DNA of 64,000 bases from NP936 sp002726085 (GCA_036012905.1 DASCQF010000139.1:1-64000), one strand, 5' to 3'. Numbered from the stretch's first letter, positions 8,349 to 17,216 are shown. Made by a program: numbers and translations. The notes: generated by a model from the letters alone, not told the origin.

Positions 8349-8708
8349 CGACGCTCCTCGGCTCGGTACGGGCTACCCGCCGGCAACGATGTTCGGCCGG
8401 TCTCGGCGGGCGCCGGCTGGACGATGCGTGAGTTCGCCCGCAAAGTATAGCGGCTTTCCGGTGCCCTCACTCCGAACGGCTGGACATGGCGGTCAGGCCC
8501 CGTCCTCTGGGTGCCTCCGTCCGTCGCCACGATCGGACACTTGAGCGTGGCGGATAGACCAGAGGCCGCGCCAACGGCGAGCCAGACTGACGGCACGGTT
8601 GTTGCATATCGCATGAAGTAGATTGGCCAGTCGCGCGCCGAGCCAACCATTGGCGCCCGCGCGACGTCTCAAGTAGGAGTAGCACACAGTGAACGAAGGA
8701 GACCGGCG
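8349..8708. other. Intergenic, no gene recognised
   Basis: Between divergent genes. The open frames on both strands look random and match nothing known to me. An AAGGAGA Shine-Dalgarno for the next small gene sits near 8697. A promoter could not be placed with confidence. Confidence 0.4.
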
Positions 8709-8924
8709 ATGATGCTGCACCAATTCCTGACCGCGACGGCGACAGCCGACGAGCAGGAGCTCCGCCGGGCCATGGCGGCTGCCCTTGCCATGGAGATACC
8801 AAACGAACCGGCCGGATATGGGAGGTTCCATCGCCGAGTGGTCGACCAGATCGACGCGGCACGCAAGGACCCGCGCCACATCGTCAGCGCCCGAATCGGC
8901 AGCCGTCTCACCTCGGCAGCATAG
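8709..8924 (+). CDS. Small hypothetical protein (71 aa)
   Basis: Not recognised. Supported by a good Shine-Dalgarno (GAAGGAGA, 6 nt before ATG), GC-rich third positions like the neighbouring genes, and a plausible amphipathic composition (ELRRAMAAALAMEI, then VVDQIDAARKDPRHIVSARI). No signal peptide, membrane segment or Cys motif. A hairpin with AGCCCA/TGGGCT arms lies 24 nt after the stop (8948-8967) and could end the transcript. Confidence 0.55.
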   Translation: MMLHQFLTATATADEQELRRAMAAALAMEIPNEPAGYGRFHRRVVDQIDAARKDPRHIVSARIGSRLTSAA

Positions 8925-9039
8925 CCACTAGCAGAAGCTTTTCTCACAGCCCAGCTAAGCATGGGCTAGACGTCACGGGTGGGCGTCAAGAAACCTGATT
9001 CAAACGTGACGCTCTCACCCTGAATGACCCCGGTCAGAA

Positions 9040-9095
9040 ATACGGTCGCATTCGACCGCCGATGCATCCCACCCTGCGGCGTTGCTCGTCGCAAG
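9040..9095 (+). repeat. Partial copy of the MITE-like repeat core
   Basis: Contains CCGCCGATGCATCCCACC followed by CTGCGGCGTTGCTCGTCG. It matches the core of the elements at 9385-9549 (reverse strand) and 25779-25935. The second conserved block (CTCGTCGCGCC...AGCCGGGCG) is missing, so this is a fragment. Confidence 0.5.
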
Positions 9096-9187
9096 TTGGA
9101 GCGCTCCGCTCACTCCCGGATTCGCCCACTCTTTACCTGCGTCGATGGAACTACCATACCGACCAGATCGTCAGAGCACGTAGACGC

Positions 9188-9388
9188 ATGGTCAAGTTCC
9201 TGCTCTGGTGCATCCTCCTCGTGTTCTGCTGGCCGCTGGCACTGCTGGCGCTCGTCCTCTACCCGATCGTGTGGGTGGCGCTGCTGCCGTTTCGCCTGGT
9301 CGGGATCGCGGTCGGCGGCGTGTTCGCGCTGCTCGGCGCGATAATCTTGTTCCCTGCTCGCGTGCTGGGCGGCCCGGCGAAACTCTAG
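9188..9388 (+). CDS. Small membrane protein (66 aa)
   Basis: Two long hydrophobic segments make up nearly the whole chain: MVKFLLWCILLVFCWPLALL and VALLPFRLVGIAVGGVFALL. I recall similar short proteins as conserved hypotheticals in Acidobacteria. The start at 9188 is chosen because the family begins MVKFLLW; the longer frame from 9062 reads through a repeat fragment. The Shine-Dalgarno is weak. The stop codon TAG is part of the left end of the adjacent inverted-repeat element. Function unknown. Confidence 0.7.
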   Translation: MVKFLLWCILLVFCWPLALLALVLYPIVWVALLPFRLVGIAVGGVFALLGAIILFPARVLGGPAKL

Positions 9389-9549
9389 TGTAGTGCGTCC
9401 GAAATAAGGGGTATCAATTCGTGGCGCGACGCCCGGCTGGCCAGGCGCGACGAGGGAGCAAATTGGGCATTTATGACCGAGGAGCAACGCCGCCAGGCGG
9501 GATGCCCCGCCGCGAAGTCATGACCCTTCTTTCGGACGCACTGCACTAG
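9385..9549. mobile_element. MITE-like element with 26-bp terminal inverted repeats (copy A)
   Basis: 165-bp non-coding element. The left end (9385-9410) and right end (9549-9524) are inverted copies differing at two of 26 positions; both contain AGTGCGTCCGAAA. CTAG sits at each outer edge and could be a target-site duplication. The interior carries GCCCGGCTGGCCAGGCGCGA and a GGAGCAACGCCGCCAGGCGG block, shared with the elements at 25779-25935 and 9040-9095. It fills the gap between two convergent genes, overlaps the stop of one and ends 9 nt from the stop of the other, so it could fold as a two-way terminator. Confidence 0.75.
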
Positions 9550-9557
9550 CTCGCGCA

Positions 9558-10130
9558 TCATTCCCGCATGCGCCGCTTAGTACTGCCCACCTCCTTCTCC
9601 GTGTCATTCGGTCTAACCGATAGGCGAAAGGTGCTCTGGCTTCTCACGCCACGCCCTTCATGCGGATACGTGTGCAGGGTCTCGACCGAAAGCATGGCTC
9701 CCTCGATACGCCAGCCGATATGCGTCATCGGCTCTTCTGCGCCCTGACCGACCCCGTATTTGACGATGAGTTGCTCCGCTTCCGAGAAGTCGCCCTGCAG
9801 CCCGTCGCCCGCATCGAGCTCGAACGACGACAGCTGGCAATCGTACCGGAGGCTATCGATCGCACGAGAGATGACACAATCTATGCCGACAGCCCGCTGC
9901 TCCAGCACGTGTGCCTCGAGATCCCCAGCAGCGCAGGTCAGGAGCTCGGTCAGCGCGATGTCGCCTTTCTCGACCACCACCGCGTGACTCGTCCCCAGTG
10001 CGAAGAAGGTCACCACACGCCCCCCCCACAACACCCGGCGCACATCGAAGACCCGCAACGGCTCCAGGCGAGGGCGTCCGTCGAGCAGGAAGTAGTGAAG
10101 CGTCGCTGCGCTATGGGTTACTGGGGTCAC
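9558..10130 (-). CDS. DUF2617-like protein
   Basis: About 190 residues. Conserved points recalled from actinobacterial DUF2617 proteins are visible: an SAATLHYFLLDGRP opening, FALGTSHAVVV followed by LTELLTC, and VETLHTYPHEGRGVRSQSTF near the end. DUF2617 genes are known to sit with aminopropyltransferase, DUF350 and DUF4178 genes, and here the divergent neighbour is a membrane aminopropyltransferase. GTG 10130 is chosen from the family N-terminus; it lacks a clear Shine-Dalgarno. The longer frame to 10307 would overlap the divergent gene and is rejected. No signal or membrane segment, so cytoplasmic. Biochemical role unknown. Confidence 0.7.
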   Translation of the reverse strand: MTPVTHSAATLHYFLLDGRPRLEPLRVFDVRRVLWGGRVVTFFALGTSHAVVVEKGDIALTELLTCAAGDLEAHVLEQRAVGIDCVISRAIDSLRYDCQLSSFELDAGDGLQGDFSEAEQLIVKYGVGQGAEEPMTHIGWRIEGAMLSVETLHTYPHEGRGVRSQSTFRLSVRPNDTEKEVGSTKRRMRE

Positions 10131-10285
10131 TTGAGCAGGTGGGTCGTAGGAGCTCGATGGAACCGCGGCATCGTACCGAAGCCCCGGCCTGGAGTCAAAA
10201 CACCGAACCCGGTGCGCCTGTTGCCTGAGCGTGGAGAGGGCCACATGTTGACCCCCGTCCACCTGGGCAGCAAGATGGTAACCGC

Positions 10286-11842
10286 ATGGACGATACGCGC
10301 GCAGCATCGACGGACCACGCCGGCATCAAGACCCGCGCGCTCCTGGTCGCGGTCTTCACCATCGCCACCTGCGGGCTGATCTACGAGCTGCTGGCCGGGA
10401 CTATCGCCAGCTACCTCCTGGGCGACAGCGTCACGCAGTTCTCGACCATCATAGGCGTCTATCTGTTCGCCATGGGGGTCGGCTCCTACCTCTCGCGCCA
10501 CTTTCGACGCGACCTGGTCACGCGCTTTATCGAGATCGAGATCCTCGTGGGCGTCATCGGCGGCATCTCCTCGCCCGTGCTGTTCTTCGCGTTCGGCCAA
10601 ATCGACGTCTTTCGGGTCGTGCTCTACGGCTGGGTCACGGCGACCGGCGTACTGGTCGGTCTGGAGATCCCGTTTCTGATCCGCATCCTGGAGAACCAGT
10701 TTCCGCTGCGCGACCTGGTCTCGAAGGTGCTGTCGCTCGACTACTTGGGCGCGCTCGCGGCATCGCTGCTCTTTCCGCTTTGGCTTGTGCCACGGGTCGG
10801 GTTGATGCGGTCGTCGTTCGTGTTCGGTGTGCTCAATGTGCTGGTCGCAGTCTGGACCTGTCATCTCTTCCACGCCCAGCACCGCCGACCGTGGCTGACG
10901 GCCCAGGCCTATGGCGCGCTCGTCCTGCTTCTCTTGGGGGTGGCGTTCTCCGACGACCTGATGGAGCTGTCCGAGCGACAACTCTACGAGGACGCGGTGA
11001 TCCTGTCTCGGTCCTCCCCCTATCAACGCATTGTGCTGACACAGAAGGACGGCGAAGTCCGTCTGTTTCTCAACGGCGACCTTCAGTTCTCGTCCCTCGA
11101 CGAATACCGCTACCACGAAGCACTCGTCCATCCGGGTCTGGCCGCGGTGGCGACGCCCCGCCGGGTGCTGGTGCTGGGCGGTGGCGACGGGATGGCGGTC
11201 CGGGAGATCCTCAGAGACGACCGGGTCGAGCAGGTCACCCTGGTGGACCTCGACCCGATGATGACAGAGATTTTCGTCGAGCACGACGGGTTTGCCGCCC
11301 TCAACGACTATGCGCTCCGCTCGCCCCGGGTCGAGCTGGTCAACGCCGACGCCTTCATCTGGCTCGAGGAGGACGCGGGCCGCTACGACTTCATCGTCGT
11401 CGACTTCCCAGACCCCTCGAACTACTCACTTGGCAAGCTGTACACCACCACGTTTTATCTACGGCTCGCCGCCCACCTGGAAGCCGGCGGCGTCGTGGCG
11501 ATTCAGAGCACATCGCCCCTGGTGTCCCGACAGGCGTTCTGGTGCATCGTCGAAACAGTGCGCGCGGCCGGGTTGCACGCAGCGCCCTATCACGCCTCCG
11601 TGCCGACCTTTGGGGAATGGGGCTTCGTCGTCGCGTCCCGAGAACCGTTTCAGGTTCCCACGCGCTTCCCCGACACACTCCGGTTCCTGACACCAGCCAT
11701 CGCGGGGTCGCTCTTCGAGTTTCCGGCCGACATGGCTCGAGTGCCCGTCGAGGTCAATCACCTCAATAACCAGATTCTGGTGCACTACCACACAGACGGC
11801 TGGAACCAGTATGCGCGCGCGCCAAGCCTCGACGCGCGATGA
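10286..11842 (+). CDS. Membrane-fused polyamine aminopropyltransferase (copy 1)
   Basis: 518 residues. The first 240 residues hold about seven membrane helices (for example LLVAVFTIATCGLIYELLAG and TIIGVYLFAMGVG). The second half is a spermidine synthase-like domain facing the cytoplasm. Motifs: LFLNGDLQFS then DEYRYHEALVHPG (near 262-285), the AdoMet-binding VLVLGGGDGMAVREI (near 294) and the catalytic-loop acidic motif VVDFPDP (near 370). It should transfer an aminopropyl group from decarboxylated AdoMet, but the acceptor is unknown. The ATGA overlap with the next gene implies coupling. It is a paralogue of the gene at 21209-22777, sharing VPTxGEWG near the C-terminus. Confidence 0.9.
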   Translation: MDDTRAASTDHAGIKTRALLVAVFTIATCGLIYELLAGTIASYLLGDSVTQFSTIIGVYLFAMGVGSYLSRHFRRDLVTRFIEIEILVGVIGGISSPVLFFAFGQIDVFRVVLYGWVTATGVLVGLEIPFLIRILENQFPLRDLVSKVLSLDYLGALAASLLFPLWLVPRVGLMRSSFVFGVLNVLVAVWTCHLFHAQHRRPWLTAQAYGALVLLLLGVAFSDDLMELSERQLYEDAVILSRSSPYQRIVLTQKDGEVRLFLNGDLQFSSLDEYRYHEALVHPGLAAVATPRRVLVLGGGDGMAVREILRDDRVEQVTLVDLDPMMTEIFVEHDGFAALNDYALRSPRVELVNADAFIWLEEDAGRYDFIVVDFPDPSNYSLGKLYTTTFYLRLAAHLEAGGVVAIQSTSPLVSRQAFWCIVETVRAAGLHAAPYHASVPTFGEWGFVVASREPFQVPTRFPDTLRFLTPAIAGSLFEFPADMARVPVEVNHLNNQILVHYHTDGWNQYARAPSLDAR

Positions 11843-13554
11843 GCTGCGGACCAGTTCGCCAGATGTCCAGACCACTAGACCCTCGTGCCCAACTAACCCG
11901 CCGAGACCTGTTATGGCTGGGTCCAACCGCGGCAGCCGCCATGGCGTTTGGCTGTTCGTCTCGGGCACCAACCTCTCGACTCGACACTGGTCGAATCAGC
12001 GGGGGGATCGTCGGCGCCTCGCATCAGACCGGCCACCGTCTGCGAGAGGGGGGGCTTCCCGAGCCGCAACAGACACGCGAGGTGCCGGTGGTCATCGTGG
12101 GTGGTGGGGTCGCGGGCCTGTCGGCAGCCTGGAAGCTGGACAAGAGCGGGTTTCACGACTTTGCCCTGCTCGAGCTCGAACCGGAAACGGGCGGCAACGC
12201 GCGGTGGGGGCAGAACGAGGTCTCCGCCTACCCCTGGGGAGCCCACTATCTACCGGTGCCGCCCGTCGAAGCGACCGCGGTGCGTGAGTTGCTGGACGAG
12301 ATGGGCATGATCCAGGCCTACGGCCCCGACAACGAACCGATCTATGACCCGCGGCATCTCTGCCATGCCCCGCAGGAACGTGTGTTCATCGACGACCAGT
12401 GGCGCGAGGGCCTCTCGGCGCAAGACCTGCTCGACCCCGACGGCACCGGCACGGTTGCGGCGCTCGCCGACTTCGAGGCGCAGGTCCGGCGGTATCAGAA
12501 CTATCGGGACACGCGCGGGCGGAGAGCGTTTGCGCTCCCGGTGGCCGCAAGCACGAGCGACGCAGAGATTGTCGCGCTCGACCAGATGTCGATGCGCGAG
12601 TACTTCGACCGTGCCGGATGGACCTCCCGGCGACTCCGCTGGTATGTCGATTTCTGTTGCCGCGACGACTACGGCTGCACACTCGACACCACGTCAGCCT
12701 GGGCCGGCTGGCACTACTTCTGCTCACGCCCAGACAACGCCGAATACTTGACCTGGCCCGAGGGCAACGGCCGCATCGTCCGACATTTCATGGACCGCGT
12801 CGCACCCCACGTCAACACCGGCATGCTGGTCTACCGCGTGGGTCCGTCCTCGCTTGCCGGAAGCGACGGCCCGTCGGCCGACGACCTCGAGGTGGATGCG
12901 CTCGACTCCGGCACCGAGACCACGGTGCGATTTCGTGCGCGCCATGTCATCTATGCGCTCCCTCGATTCACGGCCCGCCACGTCATCGAAGGATACGCCC
13001 CCTCGAACGTCAGGTTGGACGCCTTTACCTACTGCCCGTGGATGGTGGCGAACCTGACCGTAGGCCGACTGCCGGATGGCGCGGCCTGGGACAACGTGCT
13101 CTATGACAGCCCGTCGCTGGGTTACGTCGTCGCGACCCACCAGGACCTGCGGATCGCACCGGGTCCCAGCGTCCTGACCTATTACCGGCCGCTCACCACA
13201 CCCAACCCCGAGGTGGCCAGGACCTGGATGCTCGAGCGAAGCTGGGACGACTGGGTGTCACTGATCCTGGCCGACCTCGCGCAGGCCGATCCCGAGATCG
13301 AGTCCCTGGTGACGCACATCGACGTCATGCTCTGGGGACATGCCATGATTCGACCCGTGCCCGGCTTCGTGTGGGGCGAGCCACGACGCCGCGCCGCCGA
13401 TCGCCACGGCAACATTCGTTTCGCCCACTCCGACATGAGCGGCATCTCGGTCTTTGAAGAGGCTCAGTTTCACGGCGTGCGAACGGCCGAGGAGATCATG
13501 CGGGAGCTCGGCCACCCCTACGTCAGCTCGCTGGCACCCGGTACAGATGTGTGA
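11839..13554 (+). CDS. Tat-exported FAD-dependent amine oxidase-like lipoprotein
   Basis: 571 residues. The N-terminus has a twin-arginine motif (LTRRDLLWLG, Arg21-Arg22), a hydrophobic stretch and a lipobox ending AMAFGC (Cys39), so it should be exported folded with its cofactor and lipid-anchored. A Rossmann FAD site follows: VVIVGGGVAGLSAAWKL at 84-100. Later WYVDFCCRDDYG and SAWAGWHYF resemble flavin amine oxidase/NAD(P)-binding oxidoreductases. The start overlaps the aminopropyltransferase stop (ATGA). Context suggests a polyamine-type amine as substrate, which is inference only. MSRPLDP at 11863 is an alternative start. Confidence 0.85.
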   Translation: MSCGPVRQMSRPLDPRAQLTRRDLLWLGPTAAAAMAFGCSSRAPTSRLDTGRISGGIVGASHQTGHRLREGGLPEPQQTREVPVVIVGGGVAGLSAAWKLDKSGFHDFALLELEPETGGNARWGQNEVSAYPWGAHYLPVPPVEATAVRELLDEMGMIQAYGPDNEPIYDPRHLCHAPQERVFIDDQWREGLSAQDLLDPDGTGTVAALADFEAQVRRYQNYRDTRGRRAFALPVAASTSDAEIVALDQMSMREYFDRAGWTSRRLRWYVDFCCRDDYGCTLDTTSAWAGWHYFCSRPDNAEYLTWPEGNGRIVRHFMDRVAPHVNTGMLVYRVGPSSLAGSDGPSADDLEVDALDSGTETTVRFRARHVIYALPRFTARHVIEGYAPSNVRLDAFTYCPWMVANLTVGRLPDGAAWDNVLYDSPSLGYVVATHQDLRIAPGPSVLTYYRPLTTPNPEVARTWMLERSWDDWVSLILADLAQADPEIESLVTHIDVMLWGHAMIRPVPGFVWGEPRRRAADRHGNIRFAHSDMSGISVFEEAQFHGVRTAEEIMRELGHPYVSSLAPGTDV

Positions 13555-13616
13555 AAGCCGTTGGCCCGGTAACGCCAAAGACGGGGCGGATGTCGGTTGC
13601 CAGGGCGTCGGCCGGT

Positions 13617-14822
13617 TCAGGCCCCCTCCTGACCGACGATTACGACCGAGCAGACGTTCTGGTGGGGGAAACCGCCCAGGTTGTGGGTCAACCCGACCAC
13701 GGGGTCGGCGGCCCGCTGTCGTTCCCCGGCGCGCCCTTGCATCTGCAGATAGAGCTCATAGAGCATCCGCAGCCCCGACGCCCCGATCGGGTGGCCGAAA
13801 CACTTCAAGCCGCCATCGATCTGACACGGCACGGTGCCATCGGCATCGAAGAAGCCATCCATCACATCCTTGATCGCGCCACCCTCGGGCGAGATGTGAA
13901 GGTCCTCCATCGTGACCAGCTCGGTGACCGAAAAGCAGTCGTGCACCTCGGTCAGGCTGATCTCCTCGCGAGGATGCTCGATGCCCGCCTCCTCATAGGC
14001 ACGAGTCGATGCGACGCGCGTGGTCATGAAGTAGCTGCCGTCCCATGAGTTGTGCTGCACCTCCGTGCCGTTGGAGACGGCGAGCTGCACAGCCTTGACC
14101 ATGATCAGGTCCGTCTTGCCCAGGGCCCGGGCGATGTCCGGTGTCGTCACGATGGCACAGGCGGACCCGTCGGACACCCCACAGCAGTCGAAGAGCCCGA
14201 GCGGCTCGGCGATCATCGGCGCGTTCATGACGCGGTCTTCGTCGATCCGCTTCCTGAGGTGTGCCTTCGGGTTCTTCGCGCCGTTGTCGTGGCTTTTCAC
14301 CGAGATGTGAGCCATCGCGCGCTTGAGGTCGTCGCGCGACGCCCCGTGCTTGGCCTGGTAGGCGGTCGCCAGCAGAGCAAAGGCGCCGGGCGCCGACATG
14401 TTCGACCAGTACATATCGTTCACAGCGCCGCGGCTGCGCTGCGGAAGGCCGCCGTAACCGGTGTCCTTGAGTTTCTCCACACCCAGGGCAAGGGCCACAT
14501 CGCACGCCCCGGACGCCACCGCGTAGACGGCGCCACGGAACGCTTCGGAGCCGGATGCGCAGTAGTTCTCAACGCGGGTCACCGGAATGTAGGGCAGACG
14601 CAAGGCCATCGCCAGCGGAATCCCGGACTTGCCGACATGCTGTTCTTCGATGGCGGTCGAGAACCAGGCCGCCTCGATCTGGTTCTTCTCGATCCCAGCG
14701 TCGGCCACCGCTTCCGAGAACGCTTCCAGCATGAGGTCCTCGGCGTTGTCGTTCCAGCGTTCGCCGAACTTCGAGCAGCCCATCCCGAGGAGGGCGACCT
14801 TGTCTCTGATTCCGGTTGCCAT
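13617..14822 (-). CDS. Thiolase (acetyl-CoA acetyltransferase, SCP2/lipid-transfer type)
   Basis: 401 residues. Cleaves a 3-ketoacyl-CoA to acetyl-CoA and a shortened acyl-CoA, or the reverse. The nucleophilic Cys is Cys88 in ENYCASGSEAF. The catalytic loops LTEVHDCFSVTE and GGLKCFGHPIGASG supply His and the second Cys, so it looks active. ATG 14822 follows the upstream stop by 2 nt with GGGAG about 8 nt before it; a GTG 6 nt earlier is possible. Last gene of a four-gene acyl-CoA operon, next to a DUF35 protein. Thiolase/DUF35 pairs are known in sterol side-chain degradation, but the substrate here is not deducible. Confidence 0.92.
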   Translation of the reverse strand: MATGIRDKVALLGMGCSKFGERWNDNAEDLMLEAFSEAVADAGIEKNQIEAAWFSTAIEEQHVGKSGIPLAMALRLPYIPVTRVENYCASGSEAFRGAVYAVASGACDVALALGVEKLKDTGYGGLPQRSRGAVNDMYWSNMSAPGAFALLATAYQAKHGASRDDLKRAMAHISVKSHDNGAKNPKAHLRKRIDEDRVMNAPMIAEPLGLFDCCGVSDGSACAIVTTPDIARALGKTDLIMVKAVQLAVSNGTEVQHNSWDGSYFMTTRVASTRAYEEAGIEHPREEISLTEVHDCFSVTELVTMEDLHISPEGGAIKDVMDGFFDADGTVPCQIDGGLKCFGHPIGASGLRMLYELYLQMQGRAGERQRAADPVVGLTHNLGGFPHQNVCSVVIVGQEGA

Positions 14823-14824
14823 GG

Positions 14825-16300
14825 TCACTCTGCTCCCTGTGTGCCGCCGTGTGTCGCGGGTGTCGCCTTCCAGAAATAGCGTCGAAAGCCGCGGGTGGTG
14901 TCGTAATCCTTGATCCTAAACATCATGCGCATCGGCTGACCAACGTGCAACTTCGTGCCGGGGTCGATGTCGGCGAGGTCCATCATCGCTCGACCACCGT
15001 CGTCGAACTGCACCATACCGTAGTAGGCAGGGGGATCGGGGCAATAGGTGAGCCGATCGGCGGTATAGGAGTTGAGCGTGGCCGTCATCTCCGAGAACGG
15101 ATGATCGTCCTGGCCATCGACGGCATCGCAGTCTGGCTTGGCGCAGACATTGCTCTTCGGGTATTGCAGGGTGCCGCAGGCTCGACATCGCCCACCGACG
15201 AAGCCGAGCAGCATATCCCTGTTGCGATAGAGCGTGGTCAGACCGGTCTGCTTGTCGACTTCGGCACGTAGGCCACGTTCGATGGTCACGAGATCGTTGA
15301 TGGCGAGGTAGCGCTGGTAGTTGTGCTCCGCGCGCCCGCGGGCAAGATGTCCACCGATTCCGGCAGACGGGCTCGCCGCAGGCCGGTGCCGGCAGACTTC
15401 CACCACGACCGCGTCGCACCCCTGGCCGAACCCGGTCACGAGGAGCTTGTCGCCCGGGCGAGCCTCTTCGAGCGCATGGACGAGCATGAGTAGGGGGTGA
15501 GCCGCACCGGCCTCGCCGCAGGTTCCCTGCAGGTTGTCGCGGACGCTTGCATCAGGAATCCCGAGCTTGCTGGCGAGCGTGGCGGCGACCCGCCGGGCAG
15601 GCGACGGGAAACAGAAATGGTCGATCGCACCCGGGTCGACAGCGGCTGCTTCCAGTGCCCGAACTACCGCCGCGGGCACGATCTTCAGGTACCCTTCGTC
15701 ACGAATCCAACGTTCTTCCCACACGTAATCGAAGGCCTGGTCCTGTCCCCGGTAATGGTCGACGAAGTCGGCGGTTTCGGAGGCATAACCCAGCAGCCGT
15801 GCAATGCCATCCCCCTGACCAATGAGCAGCGCCGCAGCGCCATCGCCGGTCGTCAGCTCCAGCGAACTCGCGGTCTTGGTGCGACGCTTTTCGGCGGCCA
15901 CCACGAGAATCGGCCCGCCGTCGCCGGCCACCGTCTGAAGCGCAGTCAGCAGGGCCGACGTGCCGGCCCGTTGCGACCCGGCGATATCGAGGGTGTGCAG
16001 GCAGTGCCCCAGATGCAGCGCCTCGGCAACGATACCGGCGTTTTGCCGGTCCAGGAAGGGGAGGCTGGTCGATGCCAGGTAGACACCCCCGATGCCGTCC
16101 CGCTCGGAACTGCCGAGCGCGTCGCGGGCCGCTTCGACGGCCATCGTGACGGCATCCTCGTCCCAATTGGCGATGGACCGCTCGCCTTTGCCGAGCCCTT
16201 TGAGACCGGGGTTGAACCAGGCGTTGGCTTCGGCGATGACCCGGCGTTGCAGGCGCAGGCGCGGCACGTAGCCGCCAAACGCGTGTATTCCAACAGACAT
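14825..16300 (-). CDS. HMG-CoA synthase-like protein fused to a DUF35 (rubredoxin knuckle + OB fold) domain
   Basis: 491 residues. Residues 1-340 resemble hydroxymethylglutaryl-CoA synthase/ketoacyl synthase III (MSVGIHAFGGYVPRLRL, then NWDEDAVTMAVEAARDAL). Where the family has its nucleophile (ACYGGT), this protein reads SQRAGTSALL, so the catalytic Cys seems replaced. The C-terminal third is DUF35-like: a zinc knuckle (CRACGTLQYPKSNVCAKPDC) followed by an OB fold. ATG 16300 (MSVGIHAF) is chosen over a long frame to 16819 that overlaps the next gene. Probably a non-catalytic or altered partner of the adjacent thiolase. Confidence 0.85.
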   Translation of the reverse strand: MSVGIHAFGGYVPRLRLQRRVIAEANAWFNPGLKGLGKGERSIANWDEDAVTMAVEAARDALGSSERDGIGGVYLASTSLPFLDRQNAGIVAEALHLGHCLHTLDIAGSQRAGTSALLTALQTVAGDGGPILVVAAEKRRTKTASSLELTTGDGAAALLIGQGDGIARLLGYASETADFVDHYRGQDQAFDYVWEERWIRDEGYLKIVPAAVVRALEAAAVDPGAIDHFCFPSPARRVAATLASKLGIPDASVRDNLQGTCGEAGAAHPLLMLVHALEEARPGDKLLVTGFGQGCDAVVVEVCRHRPAASPSAGIGGHLARGRAEHNYQRYLAINDLVTIERGLRAEVDKQTGLTTLYRNRDMLLGFVGGRCRACGTLQYPKSNVCAKPDCDAVDGQDDHPFSEMTATLNSYTADRLTYCPDPPAYYGMVQFDDGGRAMMDLADIDPGTKLHVGQPMRMMFRIKDYDTTRGFRRYFWKATPATHGGTQGAE

Positions 16301-16352
16301 CGGCCACCAACCTTCTCTCAGCTCTCCTGAACCTGAATGCCGCAGTTCGGTA

Positions 16353-17216
16353 TCAGTCCGCGAGTTCGACCCGGCCGTTGTTGAGCACCGTGACATTCCG
16401 CTCGAGGGCCAGGGAACGAAAGGACACGACCTCGCCGTCGCGCCACATCTCGGTGCGAATCGTCTCACCCGGATAGACAGGAGCAGAAAAGCGCAGCTGC
16501 AGCGACCCAAACCGCGCCGGGTCGTAGTCGCAGCAGGTCCTGAGCACGGCGTGCCCGGCGATGCCGAGCGTACACAGCCCGTGTAGGATGGGCGCGTTGA
16601 AACCGGCGGCGCGGGCCACCGCCGGATCGGCGTGCAACGGATTCGGATCGCCCGACAGCCGGTAGACCAAGGCCGCCTGCGGCACGGTCGGCAGATCGCA
16701 CACTGCGTCTGGCTCCCGTTCGGGCAGTGTGTGTGGCCGCGGCTGCGCCGTCGCCGGCCCACCGAAGCCGCCGTTACCGCGGGCCACCGTCGTCGACGAC
16801 AGCGTGGCCAGGGGCTCACCGCTGTGTTTGTCGCGAATCTCTCGCCGCGAGTAAATCAGAGCGCCGCGGCCTTCACCCTTGTCGATGACCTCGGTCACCC
16901 GGGTTTGGGCAAGCACCGTGGTTGCCGCGGGCAGTGGCCTATGCAGCTCGATACCCTGTTCGCCGTGCAGCACCTGCTTCCAGTCCACGCCGGTCGCCGG
17001 ATCACGGAACCAGAAGCCCGACGTCCCGAGCACCGCAGCCATTGTCGGCAGCGCGACCAGCTCCGGCTCCTCGAACACGAACGGAAGCTGTCCCTCGTCC
17101 AGCGGATCGGCGCCGACCCCGACACCGAGGGCATACAGCATCGTGTCCTTCTCGGTGTAGGTCTGTTCCACCGGCGTGAAGGGCCAGTTCATGAGTCTGT
17201 CGTAGTCGATCGGCAT
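16353..17216 (-). CDS. MaoC-family double hot-dog enoyl-CoA hydratase
   Basis: 287 residues. Adds water to a trans-2-enoyl-CoA. The N-terminal half is a degenerate hot-dog (WPFTPVEQTYTEKDTMLYAL). The C-terminal half carries the hydratase-2 motif YRLSGDPNPLHADP, then GFNAPILHGLCTLG, with the catalytic Asp and His. This two-domain form is typical of multifunctional-enzyme-type hydratase 2. The ATG shares a base with the stop of the SDR gene (TAATG), so the two are coupled. Works between the SDR and the thiolase in a beta-oxidation-like route. Confidence 0.92.
   Translation of the reverse strand: MPIDYDRLMNWPFTPVEQTYTEKDTMLYALGVGVGADPLDEGQLPFVFEEPELVALPTMAAVLGTSGFWFRDPATGVDWKQVLHGEQGIELHRPLPAATTVLAQTRVTEVIDKGEGRGALIYSRREIRDKHSGEPLATLSSTTVARGNGGFGGPATAQPRPHTLPEREPDAVCDLPTVPQAALVYRLSGDPNPLHADPAVARAAGFNAPILHGLCTLGIAGHAVLRTCCDYDPARFGSLQLRFSAPVYPGETIRTEMWRDGEVVSFRSLALERNVTVLNNGRVELAD

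Noticed and set aside
10131..10307. N-terminal extension of the DUF2617-like gene
   Set aside because: It would overlap the divergent aminopropyltransferase start, and family members begin near the SAAT segment.
14825..16819. 664-residue version of the HMG-CoA-synthase-like protein
   Set aside because: The first 170 residues are shadow sequence of the MaoC gene. MSVGIHAF at 16300 is the family start.
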